This document shows, piece by piece, positions 1 to 11,278 of a stretch of DNA of 64,000 bases; position 1 is the first letter of the stretch, and each line of letters begins with the position of its first letter. The notes under the pieces were generated by a model. That model did no database searches, was not told the DNA's origin, and was given only the letters and a program-made list of their open reading frames with translations. Source of the DNA: Bufo bufo (lineage: Eukaryota > Chordata > Amphibia > Anura > Bufonidae); assembly GCF_905171765.1 (NCBI RefSeq), contig NC_053398.1, forward strand, positions 49,320,323 to 49,384,322, given 5' to 3'. The position numbers were made by a program, and so were the translations under genes.

Positions 1-366
1 AGATGAACAAGGTATATGGAAATCGTTAAAAATGTATCAAAGGCTACTAGTAAGGTAGAATTATCTAAAAAACATAAGACTGTAACAGACCCCTCTAGTG
101 TGTTTTTCTAAAGTGGCATAAGGCTTGGTCAGTCACCAGTGCCAGATGCATCTGCTACCTATGCATCCATACACTGTAGCTATGTGCCTGCATACCAAAC
201 AAAAAAAAGAAAAAAGAAGACATCATAGACATAGGAAGGGCAAAGAAAATCAAGATGAATAGAAAGGTTGGGACAGTGGACGTGGAAGGTGGATCTTGAA
301 ACCCACACTAAAAACTTGCACACTTTCTTGTCTACCATATCCTACTTAGCACATAGAGGGGTAATA
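1..366. other. Unannotated flank
   Basis: AT-rich sequence left of the first transposon. I see no open reading frame, terminal repeat, RNA gene or tandem repeat in it that I can name. It ends at the TTAA target site at 367-370. Confidence 0.5.
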
Positions 367-859
367 TTAACCACCTCAGCCCCCAGTGCTTAAACACCCT
401 GAAAGACCAGGCCACTTTTTACACTTCTGACCTACACTACTTTCACCGTTTATTGCTCGGTCATGCAACTTACCACCCAAATGAATTTTACCTCCTTTTC
501 TTCTCACTAATAGAGCTTTCATTTGGTGGTATTTCATTGCTGCTGACATTTTTACTTTTTTTGTTATTAATCGAAATTTAACGATTTTTTTGCAAAAAAA
601 TGACATTTTTCACTTTCAGTTGTAAAATTTTGCAAAAAAAAACGACATCCATATAGAAATTTTGCTCTAAATTTATAGTTCTACATGTCTTTGATAAAAA
701 AAAAATGTTTGGGTAAAAAAAAAAATGGTTTGGGTAAAAGTTATAGCGTTTACAAACTATGGTACAAAAATGTGAATTTCCGCTTTTTGAAGCAGCTCTG
801 ACTTTCTGAGCACCTGTCATGTTTCCTGAGGTTCTACAATGCCCAGACAGTACAAACAC

Positions 860-3800
860 CCCACAAATGACCCCATTTCTGAAAGTAGACACCCTAAGGT
901 ATTCGCTGATGGGCATAGTGAGTTCATAGAACTTTTTATTTTTTGTCACAAGTTAGCGGAAAATGATGATTATTTTTTTTTTTTTTTCTTACAAAGTCTC
1001 ATATTCCACTAACTTGTGACAAAAAATAAAAAGTTCTATGAACTCACTATGCCCATCAGCGAATACCTTGGGGTCTCTTCTTTCCAAAATGGGGTCACTT
1101 GTGGGGTAGTTATACTTCCCTGGCATTCTAGGGGCCCAAATGTGTGGTAAGGAGTTTGAAATCAAATTCTGTAAAAAATGACCTGTGAAATCCGAAAGGT
1201 GCTCTTTGGAATATGGGCCCCTTTGCCCACCTAGGCTGCAAAAAAGTGTCACACATCTGGATATCTCCGTACTCAGGAGAAGGTGGGGGAAATGTGTTTT
1301 GGGTGTCATTTTATATATACCATGCTGGGCGAGAGAAATATCTTGGCAAAAGACAACTTTTCCCCATTTTTTATACAAAGTTGTCATTTGACAAGATATT
1401 TATCTCATCCAGCATGGGTATATGTAAAAAGACACCCCCAAAACATCATCCTCAACTTCTCCTGAGTACGGGGTACAGATGTGTGACACTTTTTTGCAGC
1501 CTAGGTGGGCAAAGGGGCCCATATTCAAAGAGCACCTTTCGGATTTCACTGGTCATTTTTTACTGAATTTGATTTCAAACTCCTTACCACACATTTGGGC
1601 CCCTAGAAGTACCAGGCAGTATAACTACCCCACAAAGTGACCCCATATTGGAAAGAAGACACCCCAAGGTATTCCGTGAGGGGCATGGCGATGTTCCTAG
1701 AATTTTTATTTTTTGTCACAAGTTAGTGGAAAATGATGATTTTTTTTTTTTTTTTTTTTCATACAAGTCTCATATTCCACAAACTTGTGACAAAAAATAA
1801 AAACTTCCATGAAACTCACTATGCCCATCAGCGAATACCTTGGGGTCTCTTCTTTCCAAAAATAGGGTCACTTGTGGGGTAGTTATACTGCCCTGGCATT
1901 CTTGGGCCCCAAATGTGTGGTAAGGAGTTTGAAATCAATTCAGTAAAAAATGACCTGTGAAATCGAAAGGTGCTCTTTGGAATATGGCCCCTTTGCCCAC
2001 CTAGGCTGCAAAAAAGTGTCACACATCTGGTATCCCCGTACTCAGGAGAAGTTGAGGAATGTGTTTTGGGGTGTCTTTTTACATATACCCATGCTGGGTG
2101 AGATAAATATCTTGGTCAAATGACAACTTTGTATAAAAAATGGGAAAAGTTGTCTTTTGCCAAGATATTTCTCTCACCCAGCATGGGTATATATAAAATG
2201 ACACCCCAAAACACATTCCCCACCTTCTCCTGAGTACGGAGATACCAGATGTGTGACACTTTTTTGCAGCCTAGGTGGGCAAAGGGGCCCATATTCCAAA
2301 GAGCACCTTTCGGATTTCACAGGTCATTTTTTACAGAATTTGATTTCAAACTCCTTACCACACATTTGGGCCCCTAGAATGCCAGGGCAGTATAACTACC
2401 CCACAAGTGACCCCATTTTGGAAAGAAGACACCCCAAGGTATTCCGTGAGGGGCATGGCGAGTTCCTAGAATTTTTTATTTTTTGTCACAAGTTAGTGGA
2501 AAATGATGATTTTTTTTTTTTTTTTTTTCATACAAAGTCTCATATTCCACTAACTTGTGACAAAAAATAAAAACTTCCATGAACTCACTATGCCCATCAG
2601 CGAATACCTTGGGGTCTCTTCTTTCCAAAATGGGGTCACTTGTGGGGTAGTTATACTGCCCTGGCATTCTAGGGGCCCAAATGTGTGGTAAGTAGGTAAA
2701 TGACCTGTGAAATCCGAAAGGTGCTCTTTGGAATGTGGGCCCCTTTGCCCACCTAGGCTGCAAAAAAGTGTCACACATCTGGTATCTCTGTATTCAGGAG
2801 AAGTTGAGGAATGTGTTTTGGGGTGTCTTTTTACATATACCCATGCTGGGTGAGATAAATATCTTGGTCAAATGCCAACTTTGTATAAAAAAATGGGAAA
2901 AGTTGTCTTTTGCCAAGATATTTCTCTCACCCAGCATGGGTATATGTAAAATGACACCCCAAAACACATTCCCCAACTTCTCCCGATTACGGAGATACCA
3001 GATGTGTGACACTTTTTTGCAGCCGAGGTGGGCAAAGGGGCCCATATTCAAAAGAGCACCTTTTGGATTTCACAGGTCATTTTTTACAGAATTTGATTTC
3101 AAACTCCTTACCACACATTTGGGCCCCTAGAATGCCAGGGCAGTATAACTACCCCACAAGTGACCCCATTTTGGAAAGAAGAGACCCCAAGGTATTCGCT
3201 GATGGGCATAGTGAGTTCATGGAAGTTTTTATTTTTTGTCACAAGTTAGTGGAATATGAGACTTTGTATGAAAAAAAAAAAAAAAAAAATAAGCATTTTC
3301 CACTAACTTGTGACAAAAAATAAAAAATTCTAGGAACTCGCCATGCCCCTCACGGAATACCTTGGGGTGTCTTCTTTCCAAAATGGGGTCACTTGTGGGG
3401 TAGTTATACTGCCCTGGCATTTTCCAGGGGCCCTAATGTGTGGTAAGTAGGTAAATGACCTGTGAAATCCTAAAGGTGCTCTTTGGAATATGGGCCCCTT
3501 TGCCCACCTAGGCTGCAAAAAAGTGTCACACATGTGGTATCGCCGTATTCAGGAGAAGTTGGGGAATGTGTTTTGGGGTGTCATTTTACATATACCCATG
3601 CTGGGTGAGAGAAATATCTTGGCAAAAGACAACTTTTCCCATTTTTTTATACAAAGTTGGCATTTGACCAAGATATTTCTCTCACCCAGCATGGGTATAT
3701 GTAAAATGACACCCCAAAACACATTCCCCAACTTCTCCTGAGGACGGCGATACCAGATGTGTGACACTTTTTTGCAGCCTAGATGCGCAAAGGTGCCCAA

Positions 3801-4330
3801 ATTCCTTTTAGGAGGGCATTTTTAGACATTTGGATACCAGACTTCTTCTCACGCTTTGGGGCCCCTAGAATGCCAGGGCAGTATAAATACCCCACATGTG
3901 ACCCCATTTTGGAAAGAAGACACCCCAAGGTATTCAATGAGGGGCATGGCGAGTTCATAGAAATTTTTTTTTTTTGGCACAAGTTAGCGGAAATTGATAT
4001 TTTTAATTTTTTTCTCACAAAGTCTCCCGTTCCGCTAACTTGGGACAAAAATGTCAATCTTTCATGGACTCAATATGCCCCTCACGGAATACCTGGGGGT
4101 GTCTTCTTTCCGAAATGGGGTCACATGTGGGGTATTTATACTGCCCTGGCATTCTAGGGGCCCTAAAGCGTGAGAAGAAGTCTGGAATATAAATGTCTAA
4201 AAAATTTTACGCATTTGGATTCCGTGAGGGGTATGGTGAGTTCATGTGAGATTTTATTTTTTGACACAAGTTAGTGGAATATGAGACTTTGTAAGAAAAA
4301 AAAATAAAAATTCCGCTAACTTGGGCCAAA
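860..4330. repeat. Array of nested inverted repeats (palindromes)
   Basis: A segment of about 380 bp is repeated in alternating orientation, giving palindromes centred near 975, 1365, 1750, 2135, 2515, 2890, 3280, 3645, 4005 and 4295. Two kinds of centre alternate. One is a T- or A-run flanked by arms containing CACAAGTTAGTGGAA; the other is the short loop around TTTTTTATACAAAGTTG. Arms are long and nearly identical. The orientation of the loop is not fixed relative to position: the T-run centres at 975, 1750 and 2515 read one way and the one at 3280 reads the other. Overlapping reading frames on both strands are by-products of the repeats. Confidence 0.85.
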
Positions 4331-4334
4331 AAAA

Positions 4335-5695
4335 TATCTGAATGGAGCCTTACAGAGGGGTGATCAATGACAGGGGGGTGATCAATGACAGGGGGGTTGA
4401 TCAATGACAGGGGGGTGATCAATGACAGGGGGGTGATCAGGGAGTCTATATGGGGTGATAACCACAGTCATTGATCACGCCCGTGTAAGGCTTCATTCAG
4501 ACGTCCGGATGCGTTTTGCGGATCCGATCCATCTATCAGTGCATCCGTAAAAATCATGCGGACATCTAAATGGAGCTTTACAGGGGGGTAATCAATGACA
4601 GGGGGGTAATCAGGGAGTCTATATGGGGTGATCACCACAGTCATTGATCATGCCCCTGTAAGGCTTCATTCAGACGTCCGGATGCGTTTTGCGGATCCGA
4701 TCCATCTATCAGTGCATCCGTAAAAATCATGCGGACGTCTGAATGGAGCTTTACAGGGGGGTAATCAATGACAGGGGGGTGATCAGGGAGTCTATATGGG
4801 GTGATCACCACAGTCATTGATCACGCCCCTGTAAGGCTTCATTCAGACGTCCGGATGCGTTTTGCGGATCCGATCCATCTATCAGTGCATCCGTAAAAAT
4901 CATGCGGACGTCTGAATGGAGCTTTACAGGGGGGTAATCAATGACAGGGGGGTAATCAATGACAGGGGGGTGATCAGGGAGTCTATATGGGGTGATCACC
5001 ACAGTCATTGATCATGCCCGTGTAAGGCTTCATTCAGACGTCCGGATGCGTTTTGCGGATCGGATCCATCTATCAGTGCATCCGTAAAAATCATGCGGAC
5101 ATCTGAATGGAGCTTTACAGGGGGGTAATCAATGACAGGGGGGTGATCACCACAGTCATTGATCATGCCCCTGTAAGGCTTCATTCAGACGACCGGATGC
5201 GTTTTGCGGATCCGATCCATGTATCAGTGCATCCGTAAAAATCATGCGGACATCTGAATGGAGCTTTACAGGGGGGTGATCAGGGAGTCTATATGGGGTG
5301 ATCACCACAGTCATTGATCATGCCCCTGTAAGGCTTCATTCAGACGTCCGGATGCGTTTTGCGGATCCGATCCATCTATCAGTGGATCCGTAAAAATCAT
5401 GCGGACGTCTGAATGGAGCTTTACAGGGGGGTAATCAATGACAGGGGGGTAATCAATGACAGGGGGGTGATCAGGGAGTCTATATGGGGTGATCACCACA
5501 GTCATTGATCACGCCCCTGTAAGGCTTCATTCAGACGTCCGGATGCGTTTTGCGGATCCGATCCATCTATCAGTGGATCCGTAAAAATCATGCGGACGTC
5601 TGAATGGAGCTTTACAGGGGGTTGATCAATGACAGGGGGGTAATCAATGACAGGGGGGTGATCAGGGAGTCTATATGGGGTGATCAGGGGTGATT
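4335..5695. repeat. G-rich satellite with MITE-like core
   Basis: Seven cores (near 4507, 4680, 4850, 5044, 5195, 5345 and 5535) contain GGATGCGTTTTGCGGATC and repeat every 150-195 bp. Each core is framed by inverted arms ATTCAGACGTCCG and CGGACGTCTGAAT, so a unit looks like a tiny MITE. Between cores lies a variable number of 17-18 bp sub-repeats of the type TCAATGACAGGGGGGT and a constant block ending in TATATGGGGTGATCACC. Length differences between units come from the sub-repeat copy number. The array sits inside the TTAA-flanked element. Confidence 0.85.
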
Positions 5696-5779
5696 AGGGG
5701 TGATCAGGGGCTAATAAGGGGTTAATAAGTGACGGGGGGGGGGGGGTGTAGTGTAGTGTAGTGGTGCTTGGTGCTACTT

Positions 5780-6108
5780 TACTGAGCTACCTGTGTCCTC
5801 TGGTGGTCGATCCAAACAAAGGGGACCACCAGAGGACCAGGTAGCAGGTATATTAGACGCTGTTATCAAAACAGCGTCTAATATACCTGTTAGGGGTTAA
5901 AAAAAACACATCTCCAGCCTGCCAGCGAACGATCGCCGCTGGCAGGCTGGAGATCAACTCTCTTACCTTCCGTTCCTGTGAGCGCGCGCGCCTGTGTGCG
6001 CGCGTTCACAGGAAGTCTCGCGTCTCGCGAGATGACGCGTATATGCGTGACTGTGCGCAGCGCTGCCACCTCCGGAACGCGATCCTGCGTTAGGCGGTCC
6101 GGAGGTGG
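5780..6108. repeat. Cluster of stem-loops at the right end of the TTAA element
   Basis: Successive inverted repeats follow one another: one around CCTCTGGTGGTC / GACCACCAGAGG (5790-5835), one with AGGTATATTAGACGCTGTT (5845-5892), one with TCTCCAGCCTGCCAGCG (5912-5954), one of alternating GCGCGC between CCTGTGA and TCACAGG (5974-6011), and the terminal one at 6066-6108. No coding content. This architecture is common at the ends of non-autonomous foldback elements; any role in transposase recognition is inference. Confidence 0.75.
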
Positions 6109-6112
6109 TTAA

Positions 6113-6890
6113 AAGTTAATTCTATTGGACAAATACATATGCACAGACACAAGGCCTAATTTTCAAATGTATACAAAACAGATGAAAAATTGTTGTTCTC
6201 CTATTGAACTTCCTGAGTAGTGGAGTCTTCTTTCTTACAGAGTGGTTCCACCACTCTAAGCTGCTAATCATGGCAGCTCAAAACTGCAGGAACCAGTTTA
6301 TCAGCTTCAATTTATAAAGCATTAACATTCTCAATAGGGATTGTGCAAAATTCCTCTCCTTTAAGACACACTTTAGTGATAAACACATAGCAGATACTAT
6401 TCTGGAGGCAATCCATTTAAGACTGTTTACATCTGCACTGGCGTTACAGCAGCGGTCTGTGCCCGTTGGCATCCCGTTATACAGTGCTAGCACACGCACA
6501 GGCACCGCACCACTCACCTGCCCCTGTTGTCCATGGGGACTGGACCCTCTTGCCCTCTTCTGCCCACCTGCAGTCAGTCCAGAGCCAGAATCCTCTGGCT
6601 TACTCCCTACTGCAGGCTTGCACCTGCGCTTCTCTGTCAGGCCTCTTCTGCTAGCCTGTTTACTAGTTTGAACCTTTGCTGTTTTCCTTGACCTCGCACT
6701 TGTCTCTCGGATTTGCACAAACTGTGCCCGCCCTAATCTCGGCCTGAAACTGAGTATGAGTATAGTCTGACTGTTCACTACTTTACACTGGTGTCTCTGA
6801 CCCCTGTGGGTGAGCTGTCAGCCACCGGAACTATTCCAAGAGGTAGCAGCCTTGTGGCTCCCCTGAAGCAAAGTTCTGATACCTGTAGAG
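6113..6890. other. Unclassified sequence between two transposons
   Basis: The stretch lies between the TTAA element and hAT-A. It has one 166-codon reading frame on the minus strand (6278-6778) without recognisable domain, signal peptide or repeat; I treat it as chance. The C-rich right half has a texture like LTRs elsewhere in the window, but no partner or terminus was found. Its last 8 bases, CTGTAGAG (6883-6890), are the left target duplication of hAT-A. Confidence 0.4.
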
Positions 6891-7092
6891 CAGTGGTTCT
6901 CAACCATTCTAAAGCTGTGACATTAATAAAGTTCCTCATGTTGTGGTGACCCCCAACCATTAAATTTTTTTCCTTGCTACGTCATAACTAATTTTGCTAC
7001 TGTTATGAATTGTAATGTAAATATCTGATATGCAGGATGTATTTTTATTGCTACAAATTGAACATAATTAAAGCAGAGTAATTAATCACAAA

Positions 7093-10000
7093 GTCATCCA
7101 CAGATCCCCCCCTAAACAGTGCCATCCACAGATCCCCCCTAAACAGTGCCATCCACAGATCCCCCTCCCCTAAACAGTGCCATCCACAGATCTCCCCCCT
7201 TAATAGTGCCATCCACAGATCCCCCCCTCCCCTAAACAGTGCCATCCACAGATCTCCCCCCTAAACAGTGCCATCCACAGATCCCCACTAAACAGTGCCA
7301 TCCACAGATCCCCCCTAAACAGTGCCATCCACAGATCCCCTCTCCCCTAAACAGTGCCATCCACAGATCTCCCCCCTAAACAGTGCCATCCACAGATCCC
7401 CCCCTAAACAGTGCCATCCACAGATCCCCCCTCCCCTAAACAGTGCCATCCACAGATCCCCCCTCCCCTAAACAGTGCCATCCACAGATTTCCCCCTTAA
7501 ACAGTGCCATCCACAGATTCCCCCTAAACAGTGCCATCCACAGATCCCCCCTCCCCTAAACAGTGCCATCCACAGATCTCCCCCCTAAACAGTGCCATCC
7601 ACAGATCTCCCCCCTAAACAGTGCCATCCACAGATCTCCCCCCTAAACAGTGCCATCCACAGATCTCCCCCCTAAACAGTGCCATCCACAGATCCCCCCC
7701 TAAACAGTGCCATCCACAGATCCCCCCTAAACAGTGCCATCCACAGATCCCCCTCCCCTAAACAGTGCCATCCACAGATCTCCCCCCTTAATAGTGCCAT
7801 CCACAGATTCCCCCTCCCCTAAACAGTGCCATCCACAGATCTCCCCCCTAAACAGTGCCATCCACAGATCCCCACTAAACAGTGCCATCCACAGATCCCC
7901 CCTAAACAGTGCCATCCACAGATCCCCTCTCCCCTAAACAGTGCCATCCACAGATCTCCCCCCTAAACAGTGCCATCCACAGATCCCCCCCTCCCCTAAA
8001 CAGTGCCATCCACAGATCCCCCCTCCCCTAAACAGTGCCATCCACAGATTTCCCCCTTAAACAGTGCCATCCACAGATCCCCCCTAAACAGTGCCATCCA
8101 CAGATCCCCCCTCCCCTAAACAGTGCCATCCACAGATCTCCCCCCTAAACAGTGCCATCCACAGATCTCCCCCCTAAACAGTGCCATCCACAGATCCCCC
8201 TAAACTGTGCCATCCACAGATCCCCCCCTAAACAGTGCCATCCACAGATCCCCCCTAAACAGTGCCATCCACAGATCCCCCCTAAACAGTGCCATCCACA
8301 GATCCCCCTAAACAGTGCCATCCACAGATCCCCCCTAAACAGTGCCATCCACAAATCCCCCTCCCCTAAACAGTGCCATCCACAGATCTCCCCCCTTAAT
8401 AGTGCCATCCACAGATCCCCCCTCCCCTAAACAGTGCCATCCACAGATCTCCCCCCTAAACAGTGCCATCCACAGATCCCCCCTAAACAGTGCCATCCAC
8501 AGATCCCCCCTCCCCTAAACAGTGCCATCCACAGATCCCTCCTCCCCTAAACAGTGCCATCCACAGATCTCCCCCCTAAACAGTGCCATCCACAGATCCC
8601 CCCTAAACAGTGCCATCCACAGATCCCCCCTCCCCTAAACAGTGCCATCCACAGATCTCCCCCCTAAACAGTGCCATCCACAGATCTCCCCCCTAAACAG
8701 TGCCATCCACAGATCTCCCCCCTAAACAGTGCCATCCACAGATCTCCCCCCTAAACAGTGCCATCCACAGATCCCCCTAAACGGTGCCATCCACAGATCC
8801 CCCCCTAAACAGTGCCATCCACAGATCCCCCCTAAACAGTGCCATCCACAGATCCCCCCTAAACAGTGCCATCCACAGATCCCCCCTAAACAGTGCCATC
8901 CACAGATCCCCCTAAACAGTGCCATCCACAGATCCCCCCTAAACAGTGTCATCCACAGATCCCCCCTAAACAGTGCCATCCACAGATCCCCCCTCCCCTA
9001 AACAGTGCCATCCACAGATCTCCCCCCTAAACAGTGCCATCCACAGATCTCCCCCCTAAACAGTGCCATCCACAGATCCCCCCTAAACAGTGCCATCCAC
9101 AGATCCCCCCCTCCCCTAAACAGTGCCATCCACAGATCCCTCCTCCCCTAAACAGTGCCATCCACAGATCTCCCCCCTAAACAGTGCCATCCACAGATCT
9201 CCCCCTAAACAGTGCCATCCACAGATCCCCCTAAACAGTGCCATCCACAGATCCCCCCAAACAGTGCCATCCACAGATCCCCCCTCCCCTAAACAGTGCC
9301 ATCCACAGATCTCCCCCCTAAACAGTGCCATCCACAGATCCCCCTCCCCTAAACAGTGCCATCCACAGATCTCCCCCCTAAACAGTGCCATCCACAGATC
9401 CCCCCTAAACAGTGCCATCCACAGATCCCCCTAAACAGTGCCATCCACAGATCCCCCCAAACAGTGCCATCCACAGATCCCCCCTCCCCTAAACAGTGCC
9501 ATCCACAGATCTCCCCCCTAAACAGTGCCATCCACAGATCCCCCTCCCCTAAACAGTGCCATCCACAGATCTCCCCCTAAACAGTGCCATCCACAGATCT
9601 CCCCCCTAAACAGTGCCATCCACAGATCTCCCCCCTTAATAGTGCCATCCACAGATCCCCCCTCCCCTAAACAGTGCCATCCACAGATCTCCCCCCTAAA
9701 CAGTGCCATCCACAGATCTCCCCCCTAAACAGTGCCATCCACAGATCCCCCCTAAACAGTGCCATCCACAGATCCCCCCCTCCCCTAAACAGTGCCATCC
9801 ACAGATCCCTCCTCCCCTAAACAGTGCCATCCACAGATCTCCCCCCTAAACAGTGCCATCCACAGATCCCCCCAAACAGTGCCATCCACAGATCCCCCCT
9901 CCCCTAAACAGTGCCATCCACAGATCTCCCCCCTAAACAGTGCCATCCACAGATCCCCCTCCCCTAAACAGTGCCATCCACAGATCTCCCCCTAAACAGT

Positions 10001-10186
10001 GCCATCCACAGATCTCCCCCCTAAACAGTGCCATCCACAGATCTCCCCCCTTAATAGTGCCATCCACAGATCCCCCTCCCCTAAACAGTGCCATCCACAG
10101 ATCTCCCCCCTAAACAGTGCCATCCACAGATCTCCCCCCTAAACAGTGCCATCCACAGATCCCCCCTAAACAGTGCCATCCACAGA
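7093..10186. repeat. Minisatellite, 24-31 bp unit (CCATCCACAGATC core)
   Basis: The unit AACAGTGCCATCCACAGATC is followed by a run of C and T of variable length (CCCCCT, TCCCCCCT or CCCCCTCCCCT). At 24-31 bp per unit over 3.1 kb there are on the order of a hundred copies. A rare variant with TTAATAGTGCC instead of TAAACAGTGCC recurs at about 7199, 7788, 8396, 9636 and 10051, which suggests blocks of roughly 600 bp were duplicated. The plus strand is C-rich, so the minus strand has a run of five or six G in every unit. The apparent proline/serine-rich peptides are translations of the repeat. Confidence 0.95.
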
Positions 10187-10600
10187 GCAGGCGCGTGACG
10201 TCAGTGAGTGAGCGCCGCCCCCCGCACTGCCTGCTATTACCGGAGCTAAGACAAAGTAATATATCCCATATCCAAATAAATTATAATCCAAGTAAAGAGC
10301 TCAGCAATGAGCAATGATTAAAGTTAAAGTAGTTACTGATTAGTTTATAAATATACTGCTGTGAGCGGCGTGGCCCTGTATATTCTAACCCCCAGGCAAG
10401 CGTCCCTGTCACCATGGGAATGCCTGGGGGTTAGAATATACCATCGGATTTGAGTTTTTACAATATCACTGAGCTCGTAAAACTCAGATCCGATGGTATA
10501 TTCTAACCCCCAGGCAAGCGTCCCCGTCACCATGGGAACGCCTGGGGGTTAGAATATACCATTGGATCTTCTGAGTTACTCAGCCGCAAAACAAGCACCG
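10187..10600. repeat. hAT-A right arm: CRE module and duplicated stem-loops
   Basis: Right after the minisatellite, GAGCAGGCGCGTGACGTCAG contains a full palindromic CRE/ATF site (TGACGTCA). The same segment occurs in hAT-B near 59766-59790. At 10376-10441 and 10496-10561 two copies of a hairpin occur whose arms contain TATATTCTAACCCCCAGGC. Between them a larger inversion pairs ACCATCGGAT with ATCCGATGGT. No coding sequence is visible. Confidence 0.75.
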
Positions 10601-10771
10601 GCTCTGCTTGGCCCCGGGCCAGCTCGGGGCCCCAACCAGCTCGGGGCCCCAAGCAATTGCTTGTTTTGCCTGTCTGTTAGCGACGGGCCTGGACCCACAA
10701 TAGGAAGCCTCAGGCGACCCCCCGGAAAGGGCCGATCGACCCCCTAGGTTGAGAACCGCTGCAGTAGAGGG

Positions 10772-11276
10772 TTAAAGGGCATCTGTCAGCAGATTTATAT
10801 CTATGAAACTGGCTGACCTGTTGCATGTGCGATTGGCGGCTGAAGGCATCTTTGTTGGTCCGATGTTCATATGTGCCCACAATGCTGATAAATATGAAGT
10901 TTTAATATATGCAAACGAGCCTCTAGGAGCAATGTTCCACCCGCGATGCTAGGGAGGCTCTTCCCCTCCTACCATTGGCTGCTCCCCCCCCCCTCATCCG
11001 TGTGCAGGGAGAAGCAGCGGTGGTGTGGGGACCAGGAGCGGCACCGGGAGCGTCATCTGTTCCAAATAATCTTGCTTATAAATACATCATATTTCTGGAA
11101 AAAGGAAGAAACAATAAATACAATAATAATGATAGGAGTCGGAACAAGGCTCAGAGGAAGGACCCAGCATAATTCACCATTTTTAAGAAAAGGCAAAAAA
11201 TACTGTAAAAAATACAGGGAAAATAAAAGATTCTGATGTATACTAGCCAGATGTATGCTAAAAGGACAGAAACATG
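10772..11276 (+). mobile_element. Truncated Kolobok/T2-type MITE
   Basis: The sequence starts TTAAAGGGCATCTGTCAGCA at 10772. TTAA followed by AGGG is the signature of Kolobok/T2 elements, which duplicate TTAA. The opposite terminus is not seen before the next Tc1 element at 11279, so the right end is truncated or diverged and the end coordinate is only a limit. A G/C-rich part near 10980-11050 and an AT-rich part after 11090 carry no recognisable gene. Confidence 0.5.
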
Positions 11277-11278
11277 TA

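Larger units (their letters stand above)
367..6112. mobile_element. Non-autonomous 5.7 kb DNA transposon, TTAA target
   Basis: The element is bounded by TTAA at 367-370 and TTAA at 6109-6112. Just inside are short inverted termini, CCACCTCAG on the left and the complement of CCACCTCCG on the right. It carries no credible coding region. From left to right it holds an AT-rich left end, a stack of nested inverted repeats, a G-rich satellite and a cluster of perfect stem-loops, the last of which (about 6066-6108) has arms reading CCACCTCCGGA. TTAA duplications are typical of the piggyBac and Kolobok superfamilies, but the termini match neither consensus that I know, so the superfamily is left open. 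Mobility would depend on a transposase encoded elsewhere. Its boundaries rest on the paired termini only. Confidence 0.7.
6891..10761. mobile_element. hAT-A: non-autonomous hAT transposon with minisatellite
   Basis: The left terminus CAGTGGTTCTCAACC (6891) pairs with the right terminus, whose complement reads CAGCGGTTCTCAACC (ends 10761). The flanking 8-mers CTGTAGAG (6883-6890) and CAGTAGAG (10762-10769) match at 7 of 8 positions, the 8-bp duplication expected of hAT transposases. No transposase is present. The first 180 bp closely resemble, from memory, a rodent hAT MITE family of the URR1/OposCharlie type. Inside are a 3.1 kb minisatellite, a CRE-containing module and paired stem-loops. 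Termini and duplication make the classification strong; the family name is recollection and not searched. Confidence 0.85.

Noticed and set aside
2253..3533. Recurrent frames with MTLFCSLGGQRGP or MGPFAHLGCKKVSHIW
   Set aside because: Same inverted repeat read in different orientations; it recurs with each arm and has no independent coding signal.
6278..6778. 166-codon frame on the minus strand
   Set aside because: No domain, no conserved motif, basic and low-complexity in places, no splice or promoter evidence; treated as chance.
7093..10186. CRISPR-like array (regular repeat with variable short intervals)
   Set aside because: Units are directly adjacent, intervals are only C/T runs, no unique spacers and no cas genes; this is a eukaryotic minisatellite inside a hAT element.
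7727..10197. Open frames encoding repeats such as HPQIPP or WMALFRG
   Set aside because: They are open only because the repeat unit lacks stops in several phases on both strands; frames overlap each other and there is no other gene signal.
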